A stretch of DNA of 64,000 bases from Oreohelix idahoensis (taxonomy: Eukaryota > Mollusca > Gastropoda > Stylommatophora > Oreohelicidae). The notes beneath the pieces are model-generated. The model worked only from the letters and a program-made list of their open reading frames with translations. It was not told the DNA's origin and did not search any database. A program made the position numbers and the translations under genes. The DNA lies in NCBI GenBank assembly GCA_024509875.1, contig JAMPIV010022934.1, positions 310,001 through 374,000 of the forward strand, written 5' to 3'. This document shows positions 55,801-64,000 of this stretch, piece by piece; position 1 is the stretch's first letter; each line of letters opens with the position of its first letter.

Positions 55801-57439
55801 GTCAGTATAAGTAACCTGAAAAAATGTTCAGCATTGTCGAACTTTTGCAATGTTGTCAGCGGTATCAGCTGGTTGTATACTTGTAAGATACTGCTGTGAT
55901 CAGCCTTATCAAAGTAATATGTGTTCTTGCGATAACCGCCACAGACTTAGCTGGTCGTGTGACCTGTCACGGTTAGCACTTTCAGTGATGCGATATCGGC
56001 GCTTACATGGTCAATGGCTCGATTTCCTGAGTAGGCCTACCTACTTCTGTATAATAAAACCTACTTCTGCTACTTTTCTGTTGTCTAGTTACGAGTGCCT
56101 ACCACATACCTATTCCCGTGAAATATTTTACTACTCACAGTCCTCGAGTTTCCTTCTTAGCTTAATCTAATAGCGAGGCAGGGTGTTTTTTTTTCTACCT
56201 TAATATAATGCCGGTAACCAGGTTTTATTGGGCTTCTGATGTTAGTGAGAACTATGTATTCCTTGCCTCAGTGTTGTAGTGAGAATTAAATTGTAGTGAC
56301 CTAAATAGAATAGAGTAATAGAGAGACGGTGTTCGTTGTCTTAATGTAGTAGTGAGAACTAGGCTTTCACCTGTGTAATCACCGAGAGTCTGTGATGAGA
56401 CAAAGAAAGAAAAGAACCCTCATCCCGAGTCATGGCCTACATGGCGACTAGTGCGCTATTGTGCACGAAGATGGCAATCTCAGCGTGTAAAACTAGTTTC
56501 AACAGATTCCACCACTGCATGACCACAACGAGTGCTTTGGCGCAGTCTGCATGGGGTGACCGTTGATCGTTGAGCGAAAAAAAAAAGGGAAAGACAAAAC
56601 TATGTTTGGCTGCTATAATAGACAAGCAGGAACTACATTTTTGCTGCTCTGAAAGTTATAGTGAGAACGAGGATGTAATAGACTTAACGCCGGTTGAATT
56701 GTATCTTAGAGTTTATTCAGTATGGCAGGGAAACATAAGAAAAATAGATTGCTTTATAGTACGATTATAGGCTTTCTTCTTGTTACCTTTGTGGGGTAAG
56801 CCTACTGTTGTCGTGAAAACTTGTATAGTTTTTTTGTGTGTGTAGTCTATCAAACAAAACTTGTAAAGTCTTTTTGTGTGTAGTCTTTCAAACAAAACTT
56901 GTATATCGCCTTTCCTGTTGACAGTCCCTGCGTTGCGTCATTCACTTCGATGTGACAAAGGAACGCTTTGACAGTCAGAAAACTTTAACGTAACTAGGTA
57001 AATCACGGGTAGATGGCGCGAGTACATCCGCCCCGAAGCTTTAGAGGCAAACATTAGAACTCCCGCTTACCCAGGCGGCTTTGATAAGGTGGTTTATTTG
57101 TTCAGTGCACTAAATTCAATAGGAGGTTGACAACCAACGGGAGGCTGCCACTTGGGAGTCATGACCCAAGTGCGGAAATTTCCCCCCCCCCCCCCCCATT
57201 ATTTTTAGAGTGTTAAAGGAGATAATAGGGCCGAAACACTTGTTCAACCATTGGACCCCTTCTGATGATCAGATTACCTCTTGTTGTAGTTCTCTCTGTA
57301 TAGTTTCCTGTCAACGTTACTATACTATATTTGAGGACGTGTAGCTTGTTAGTTCTGGGTTATAAATAATTGAACTACATAGTTTGATTTGTTGATTTGA
57401 TTTTACATAATTGGCCCCATTTCAATACCGATAGCGATG
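55801..57439. other. Spacer with a small tandem repeat
   Basis: 56815-56905 holds 2.5 units of a ~42-bp repeat (AAACTTGTATAGTTTTTTTG..TGTGTAGTCTNTCAAACA). A C17 run lies at about 57182-57198. A 66-codon frame at 56570-56770 has no recognisable family. No gene supported. Confidence 0.5.
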
Positions 57440-57790
57440 TATTTGTAAACTGTTTCTTGCGCCACATTACACGTCAGCTGCCGTCTTCGCAGCGAAGGTC
57501 GGTGGACTGGATCTCCCAACGTCTTCTGTTTCTTGTCCTGGTGGTACACTCGGATAGGCTCTTTCCTGTCCACCTCTTGACGTTATCTTCCCATTTATAA
57601 CGCTGTCTTCCTCTTGACGTTATCTTCCCATTTATAACGCTGTTTTCCTCTTGTCGCATGTGCCTTCAACTTTTACTTCCATTATGGTTTTCAGCAAGGT
57701 GTTACGTCTGCTCATATGACCAAAATATCTTAGCTGTCGAACTTTAAGCTCATTCATTATTTCTCTTTGTCACTTTAAACTCCATCTAAT
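57440..57790 (-). pseudogene. LINE-F C-terminal fragment
   Basis: The minus strand reads LKVRQLRYFGHMSRRNTLLK, TIMEVKVEGT, RGRQRYKWEDNVKRWTGKS, LSECTTRTRNRRRWEIQST and DLRCEDGS. It is the best copy of LINE-F here. A 36-bp segment (CTCTTGACGTTATCTTCCCA..) is duplicated in tandem at 57570-57645, breaking the frame. Confidence 0.8.
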
Positions 57791-58140
57791 GACTTAATAA
57801 ACCGAGCCTGACAGTGTTTGTTTAGTGTCAAGCCGGCTCATTCTCAGGTCAAGTTCACCTGACTAGGCATACTTAAGTTTTGCTATTGGCAATGTTGATT
57901 TTGGCTGATGCCCCGTAGGCTGTTACTTTATTGATTTCTGGTCTGATTCTGACGGACTGTTGCCGTCTGTGAGACTGAAGTACATCAAGTCAAGTAAGAT
58001 GCGTGTCTTGAGGCGTAGGTGACCATGTCTCTCCACAGATCTCGATTTTTGATGCTCTCTCCATCAGATTTGTTGTTGATATTTGTTTTGAGCGTGAAAT
58101 ACGTTGTGCCACAGTTTAAAGTTGGACTGCAATAACTGAG
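57791..58140. other. Spacer, nothing recognised
   Basis: May include decayed LINE sequence but has no diagnostic motif. Confidence 0.4.
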
Positions 58141-58330
58141 CCCTTCGGCCCGGCATGTCCGATTTCAGCAGCAGAATTATACTACTAATTACCAAGAAGA
58201 GATCAAGTGATAATTTTCAGACAGAGAACAAATATCACATGTTCAACAAATTGAAAACTGGACAGGCAAATATTTCCACGTGGGAGGGACAAACAAATAG
58301 TAGAACGTGTCACGTGTCCTCCAAGACTAT
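58141..58330 (+). pseudogene. LINE-A scraps
   Basis: 58141-58175 matches the LINE-A/S leader in the opposite orientation (CCCTTCGGCCCGGCATGTCC). 58225-58275 reads TENKYHMFNKLKTG, the LINE-A C-terminal YHLFNKLKIG segment. Rearranged fragments only. Confidence 0.5.
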
Positions 58331-58382
58331 CGGGCTACATGGGAGGAGCATAGTGGCATCGTGGCTTTCTCCAATCCTGTTG

Positions 58383-59392
58383 TTAGAGAAACTGTATAGT
58401 GAGGAGAGAAACTGTATAGTGAGGAGAGAAACTGTATATTGAGGAGAGAAACTGTATAGTGAGGAGAGAAACTGTATAGTGAGGAGAGAAACTGTATAGT
58501 GACGAGAGAAACTGTATAGTGAGGAGAGAAACTGTATAGTGATGAGAGAAACTGTATAGTGATGAGAGAAACTGTATAGTGACGAGAGAAACTGTATAGT
58601 GAGGAGAGAAACTGTATAGTGACGAGAGAAACTGTATAGTGAGGAGAGAAACTGTATAGTGAGGAGAGAAACTGTATAGTGAGGAGAGAAACTGTATAGT
58701 GAGGAGAGAAACTGTATAGTGAGGAGAGAAACTGTATAGTGAGGAGAGAAACTGTATAGTGAGGAGAGAAACTGTATAGTGACGAGAGAAACTGTATAGT
58801 GAGGAGAGAAACTGTATAGTGAGGAGAGAAACTGTATAGTGAGGAGAGAAACTGTATAGTGAGGAGAGAAACTGTATAGTGACGAGAGAAACTGTATAGT
58901 GACGAGAGAAACTGTATAGTGAACGAGAGAGAAACTGTTATAGTAGTGAGGAGAGAAACTGTATAGTGACGAGAGAAACTGTATAGTGACGAGAGAAACT
59001 GTATAGTGAGGAGAGAAACTGTATAGTGACGAGAGAAACTGTATAGTGAGGAGAGAAACTGTATAGTGAGGAGAGAAACTGTATAGTGAGGAGAGAAACT
59101 GTATAGTGAAGAGAGAAACTGTATAGTGAAGAGAGAAACTGTATAGTGACGAGAGAAACTGTATAGTGAGGAGAGAAACTGTATAGTGAGGAGAGAAACT
59201 GTATAGTGACGAGAGAAACTGTATAGTGACGAGAGAAACTGTATAGTGAGGAGAGAAACTGTATAGTGAGGAGAGAAACTGTATAGTGAGGAGAGAAACT
59301 GTATAGTGAGGAGAGAAACTGTATAGTGACGAGAGAAACTGTATAGTGAGGAGAGAAACTGTATAGTGAGGAGAGAAACTGTATAGTGAGGG
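58383..59392. repeat. 20-bp minisatellite, about 50 units
   Basis: The unit GAGGAGAGAAACTGTATAGT is repeated for about 1.0 kb. Variation is almost confined to unit position 3 (GAG, GAC, GAT or GAA before GAG). One damaged block with two small insertions lies at 58921-58950. The 365-codon minus-strand frame (SLYSFSPHYTVSLLTIQFLS periods) exists only because the 20-bp unit has no stop in three phases. Confidence 0.97.
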
Positions 59393-59769
59393 TGTCAGGC
59401 TATCCATTCTTTTTGTCTCTATATATCATCCTGTACTTGAGTTTCTTCTTATTTATCCCGCTGTCACCGTGTTTCTGTTTGCTCCTTGTCTTATCACATA
59501 TCCAGCCATGGTTGATTGTCTTCTCCTTGTCTTTGCGAATACATTTCTTTGTTCATTAGCCGTTATAAAAAATTCTTACTTAGTTATCTTACTGTTTACA
59601 CGATTCTTAACATTGTTGTGACAACACGCTTATCTTCTTTTCCATGATTTTTTCCATATTCCATCTCCATACAGTAATATAGGTTTGGTGTAACACGCGA
59701 AAACCCGTTTCTTGTGTGCAAAGTGACACGACTTTATTGCAAACGATGTTCCTCAATTATATAAATATA
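59393..59769. other. Spacer, nothing recognised
   Basis: T-rich spacer; no gene or repeat family recognised. Confidence 0.5.
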
Positions 59770-59925
59770 TGAATGTCCGATTGACAATGGTCAGAGAGCT
59801 GGTCTGTCGTGGCAAAGGTGCCGGGTTCGATTCACGGTTTCGACATGCCCCAGTCAAGGAAAGTAGCTGGTCACCCCTATCTCTCGATTCTGGACTTGTA
59901 TATAGTGAGGTCGCTAACACAACTT

Positions 59926-59961
<36 letters not shown>
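59770..59961 (+). mobile_element. SINE-A copy 10 (internally deleted) plus (AT)n
   Basis: The head GTCCGATTGACAATGGTCAG and B box GGTTCGATTCA are present. The middle of the body is missing, and it resumes at AGCTGGTCACCCCTATCTCT and GAGGTCGCTAACACAACTTT. It ends in (AT)n at about 59932-59961. Confidence 0.75.
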
Positions 59962-59966
<5 letters not shown>

Positions 59967-61066
59967 GCGTATTTATAATATATACATATGTTTATTACAA
60001 TATATACATATTTCTATATACTATACAAATATGGTGTTTGGTGGCCAGGTGACGGGCATAATTACCGGTATACTCAAGTTGATGTAGATAACGTTGCTAT
60101 TTCTGAACATAAATATGAACAGGCCCATAATCAGCATTATGCAGATTGTCATTTAATCGTTAATTACCATTGCTTGTGTTCATATTCTTTCTCCCTGAGA
60201 CCCCCAAACCGGGGGAACCACAATTTGTATTAAAGCTCTTTACTTTATGATAATATATAAGTAGGCTACATGTGTTCTTCCAGAACTTCCCAGCATAAAA
60301 TAAAGGTCATACAGAACCATGTATTTTAAATTTCATTCTGTTAAATATTACTAAGAATTCACAACAAGCCCTTCATGAAATAAAGGTCTGTATCTTTGAA
60401 TTCGAACACCCGAAAACCGAAACATTCTGAAAATCGAAAGTTTTTTTTGGGCCGACTTTTGAAAAACAAAATGTTGGGCTACTTTTGAGCGACATTTGGA
60501 AACCGAAAAAATCTGATTTCCTAAACACGGCTACCCCCGAGCATTTTGAATTCAAGAAAAAGATAAGGAATTTATTATTTGAAATAGCATCTCCTATATC
60601 CTAATTGTCTTACTGAAACATCTGTAACCAACGATGACAAAAACCGTATCAGGCAGAACGGTTAAGGCGCGCATTGCACAGTAAAAGCTAAATTGAACAC
60701 CTATTAAAAGAGCAAGCAGACCTTTCAATTTTTTTGGTGGTGCATTGAACGTTGATCATATGTCATAATAAGTTTGACTACAAAGATCTAATGTAGTATA
60801 AACAGAATGGAAAGGAATAAAATTACAAGAGAAGTAGTGCCCTCATCACAGCGAGCAGCAGAAGGAGTAAAACAATTATCCCCATTGCATCATGTTTTGG
60901 GCGGGTTACTTGCTCTTGACATAAACATGAAAAAGATAATGTCAGTACTGTTGAATTACTTTGTGAACAGCAGACAGGACTAACTTGAGTCTTACCGTAC
61001 TCATATTTTATATCCTTTTGTTTTTAAAAATATCTTGTTTATTTATTTATTTTTTTTGGCCTTCAG
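59962..61066. other. Probable intron or 5' flank of the F-BAR gene
   Basis: AT-rich, no recognised repeat or exon. It ends in a polypyrimidine-rich acceptor (TTTTTTTGGCCTTCAG, 61051-61066). Upstream exons of the gene were not found in the window. Confidence 0.5.
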
Positions 61067-61152
61067 GGTTATGACGGTTTTGAGGAGTTGAGAAAATTCA
61101 TCAAACAAGGAAATGAAATCAGCAAAGAAATTTCACTTCTTTTACAAGAGAG
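61067..61152 (+). CDS. F-BAR (FCH) domain protein, NOSTRIN-like, internal exon
   Basis: An 86-bp exon between a good acceptor (CTTCAG, 61061-61066) and donor (GTGAGT from 61153). It encodes GYDGFEELRKFIKQGNEIS followed by KEISLLLQE and two bases of an Arg codon. This is the first helix of an FCH/F-BAR domain, the module that binds and curves membranes in endocytic and cytoskeletal adaptors. The pattern GFEELxxFxKQGxxxxKE..LQER fits NOSTRIN best. FCHO or other F-BAR proteins are possible. It joins in phase 2 to 62235-62315. Confidence 0.75.
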
Positions 61153-61397
61153 GTGAGTGTTTGCTATGTAGTTGCTGGCCGAGACGGTGTACATTGGGCA
61201 AAGTACACAAAATATGAAAGTAAGGTTTTTAAAATTTATATCCTTTAGTCTTCCTTGATTCATGTCTTTGTACTAGCTTGCTATTTTCACACTGATTGAG
61301 CTTTATTTTTAAATTTTTTTAAATTTTGGATGTCCTTTGTGTGTAAGAGATACCCCAGGATATATTCATCTTTATCATTTTACTTTTCTTGTGTTGT

Positions 61398-61760
61398 TTT
61401 TTTGTTTTTGTTTTTCCCCCGTACGCCCGCTAATACTCGAGGCGAAATCTCAGGTTATTATTTTATGTCTAACCTGACATTGATTTTACGTGAGTATCCC
61501 TTTTTCTTGTACAGAGACAGGTGTCCCTCGCCTTTCAGGCAAATACTCTCCGATTTCGGAGGTACTCATTACAGCTGGGTTGGCTCAGGAGCCGCCAATC
61601 CCTGGTCGACGACACTCCTTCAAATGTTCTCACCAGGTCTCGAGTTAATCCAGTCCTAATCCCGGTCGACGAAAAATCCTCAAATGCCGTCGCCCGGGTT
61701 TGATCCTGAATCACCCGGTCGCCAGAGCGGTGTTGTAACCACTACGCTAGCGCGGCTCCC
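61398..61760 (-). mobile_element. SINE-C copy 2 in the F-BAR intron
   Basis: Antisense to the gene. Flanked by an 11-bp duplication TCTTGTGTTGT (61387-61397 and 61761-61771). On the minus strand: A box TAGCGTAGTGG, B box GGATCAAACCC followed by GGGCGACG, a body and a T/A-rich tail (the poly(T)-like stretch at 61398-61418 on plus). Head layout as in the copy at 16386-16660. Confidence 0.85.
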
Positions 61761-61774
61761 TCTTGTGTTGTATT

Positions 61775-62234
61775 GCTTAGTTTTGCCTTCTCAGATTGGT
61801 TTTAAGAGAAGGTTTCAGTACTGATTGCTTTTTCTTTTCCTTCTAAATTCTCTGTATGTCATGATTGTAACACTACATTTATTTTCTCAGGTTGTTATTA
61901 AAAATGGTTTTAATACTATTTCCTTCTAAATTCTCTGTATGTCATGATTGTAATGCTACATTTATCTTCTCAGATTGTAATTTAGAAATCGTTTTAATAC
62001 TGATATTTCCTTCTAAATTCTCTGAATGTCATGATTGTAACGCTACATTTATCTTCTCAGATTGTAATTAAGAAGTGATTTTAATACTGATATTTCCTTC
62101 TAAATTCTCTGAATGTCATGATTGTAACGCTACATTTATTTTCTCAGATTGTAATTAAGAAATGGTTTTAATACTGATATTTCCTTCTAAATTTGCTGTA
62201 AGCAGTGATTTTAATTTTACATTTGTCTTCTCAG
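61775..62234 (+). repeat. Tandem array of acceptor-like units
   Basis: Units contain TTTTAATACTGATATTTCC, TTCTAAATTCTCTGAATGTC, ATGATTGTAACGCTACATTT and a closing TTCTCAG. The AGs fall at 61794, 61890, 61973, 62060, 62147 and 62234. The last four are spaced 87 bp apart, and 62234 is the authentic 3' splice site. Confidence 0.9.
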
Positions 62235-62315
62235 ATCTGAAGCAGAAACTATTTATGCCAAGAGCTTAAGCAAAATTGCAGCCAAGTTACTGAAGGCATG
62301 TGGAGGCGGTATTGG
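62235..62315 (+). CDS. F-BAR (FCH) domain protein, NOSTRIN-like, next exon
   Basis: An 81-bp exon after TCTTCTCAG (to 62234), with donor GTATGT from 62316. It completes Arg and encodes SEAETIYAKSLSKIAAKLLK then ACGGGIG. The motif R-x-x-x-E-x-x-YAK-x-L-x-K-x-A is the signature of the FCH region. Together with the previous exon it gives about 56 residues of the N-terminal F-BAR helix. The rest of the gene lies beyond the window. Confidence 0.8.
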
Positions 62316-64000
62316 GTATGTGGCATTGCTGTTGGTTATGTGTGTATATAGTGGGAAATGTAGATAGATGTGTAATTGAAGGGAGAAATGGAGAGAATGA
62401 AATAAATAATGAAAGAAGAATGTACAAGGTGGAGTGGAAGATGTAGCATGAAATATAGATGAGTTGGGGAACAAGGGGAGATAGAGAAGTAGAGTGAGAA
62501 ATGTAGGAGGAGACAGAGAGATTAAAAACTGAGGAAAGTAAGAAAAAAATAAATAGATTGAGAGAGCGACAATTTCAATGTGAGAAGCAGAAATTGAGAG
62601 AGAGAGAGACAGACAGAAGAGATAGAGAGAGATAGGTCGAAGAGGTAGAGAGAGATTAAAGTTGAAAGAAAAAGAAAGGACAGAGAAGAAACAGAGAATG
62701 ATAGAATGAAAGGACCAATGACATAAAGAAATAAAGAATCATAGAAAAATATAAGAGACACAGAGAGGGCTATAGAAAATGGAGAGATAGGTGAAAAAGA
62801 ACAAGTTGACCATATCAGCTCTTTCTGTTTACCTGTTTTTTTTTGTTGATGTTTGTTTTAATCTCATGCTCAAATTTGTCTGTACCACCTTTTGAATGCA
62901 GACACCCATATTCGTTTTTAACAAATTGGTCATAACATTCACTTTTGGAAATTAAACAAATAATGTTTGGTATACTTTATTCATGCTGCTCCTTACTGTC
63001 TGGGAAGCAATTTTCTTAATTCAAAAATTTTTCGTCACGAAGAAAGCAGTGTTATTAATATTAAACATTTTTGTTAACACTGAATATTTTCTACATGGGT
63101 AAGAATGTTCTTCTTGCTGAGTTTGAACATTTTCTTTACTTTAATTATTGTCTGCATAATGTCAAGTGACTCGTTAGCATAAGCATACCTGCAAAATGTA
63201 CTGCAGTAATAACGTTGGACATTCTCTGGGTTCCAATTGTGTAGTTGAGAACATCAGTGACACTCGAGTTGTGGGATCAGTTAATAAACATTTAAAAACA
63301 GTGACTTGAACATGTAGACAAGGATCAGGATAAGGTAGATCCTAATCTAGTATTTGAACACAGAGGATGATTTGGTAGATATCTAAGTGATGGAACGAAA
63401 AAAAAAAGAATTTTTAAGCCTGAGTAATTTCAGACGAGCCCCCTCCCACCAGCATTTTAAAAGTGCTGTAGCCCCAGGTTTAGAAGTACTTATTCTGCGT
63501 TCTTAGTGAAGACTCACCAGCTAGTTTACAAAAATCCACTTTAATTGTTAGCTGCATTCCCATACGATCTTTTCTTCTGAGGCCAACTGATGCCCTAAGC
63601 ACAGCCCCCAATGGTGCCCCTTCCCCCCTCCCCAGCGCTTCCATTGCTTAACTGACAAGACATTAAGACTCAGTAAATGCTGAAGAGACTGAAAATTCAA
63701 TTTTCTTCTTGGCCAGACTCCACTGAAATTCATGCAGAAAAACCTTGGTAAGACAGGCAAATATACTGAACTCTAGGTCTATGTCTGACACTTTCAGTCA
63801 CTTACATACCAAAGAAAACGTTTTTTGTTGTTTTTTTTTTAACAATTCGGATTAAAGTCGAACACGACAGATATTGAAAATTACAAAAAATTTGACTAAA
63901 GACGACTGTGGCAGTGAAAGAGATGAGAGTTAAGGGCATGATAGCTAGAGGGAACATTCTGTGGTGCCCCCCTTCCCTTGGTGCCCCAAGCATGTGCTTA
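62316..64000 (+). other. Downstream intron of the F-BAR gene
   Basis: No further exon recognised to the window end. It contains a purine-rich stretch (GAGAGA-type, about 62465-62770) and ordinary AT-rich DNA. Confidence 0.55.

Larger units (their letters stand above)
61153..62234 (+). other. F-BAR gene intron (1082 bp)
   Basis: GT-AG intron between the two F-BAR exons. It contains a SINE-C insertion (61398-61760) and a tandem array of acceptor-like repeats (61775-62234) that ends with the real acceptor. Confidence 0.75.

Noticed and set aside
58310..59407. 365-residue periodic protein on the minus strand
   Set aside because: A direct consequence of a 20-bp repeat without stops in three phases; no evidence of a gene around it.

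Overview
This window is eukaryotic nuclear DNA, most likely from a marine invertebrate and best guessed as a mollusc. It has intron-split coding sequence, tRNA-headed SINEs, several LINE families ending in (GAA)n, long minisatellites and no operon-like gene order. The host taxon is inferred from the kind of repeats; nothing in the sequence names it. Local family names used here (SINE-A to D, S, LINE-A, E, F, G, H) are mine. LAYOUT. 1-5.8 kb: SINEs and 5'-truncated LINE remnants, with one LINE piece nested inside another and an 11-bp target duplication. 6.3-8.6 kb: a complete 2.25-kb solo LTR with a 5-bp duplication; its homologue lies at 45.3-47.6 kb. 9.3-12.9 kb: two near-identical 585-bp foldback elements at TA sites bracket LINE fragments. 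13-19 kb: SINEs and spacer. 20.0-21.3 kb: a 30-bp minisatellite with higher-order structure. 23.4-25.6 kb: a gag-only (ORF1-only) non-LTR element. 29.3-33.3 kb: an almost full ORF2-only LINE with endonuclease, reverse transcriptase and RNase H, on the minus strand. 34.5-35.4 kb: nested SINE/LINE/poly(A) insert. 37.15-42.83 kb: compositionally odd sequence ending in about 500 bp of nearly pure C, suspected low-quality assembly. 43.7-44.5 kb: two hAT-type non-autonomous elements. 48.3-50.9 kb: two TTAA-flanked piggyBac-like elements. 52-58 kb: C-terminal remnants of at least four LINE families. 58.4-59.4 kb: a 20-bp minisatellite. HOST GENE. The only host protein-coding gene I can support is at the right end on the plus strand: two exons (61067-61152 and 62235-62315) that join in phase and encode the start of an F-BAR/FCH domain most like NOSTRIN. 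The intron between them carries a SINE with an 11-bp duplication and, next to the real 3' splice site, an 87-bp tandem repeat whose every unit ends in a splice-acceptor-like TTCTCAG; the true acceptor is the last member of the array. HOW THE PARTS RELATE. LINE-A has almost no 3' UTR and ends in GAAGAA repeats. The 305-315-bp S elements share that end and resemble its 5' leader, so they look like LINE-A-mobilised deletion derivatives. No tRNA, rRNA or CRISPR locus and no complete intact gene was found.
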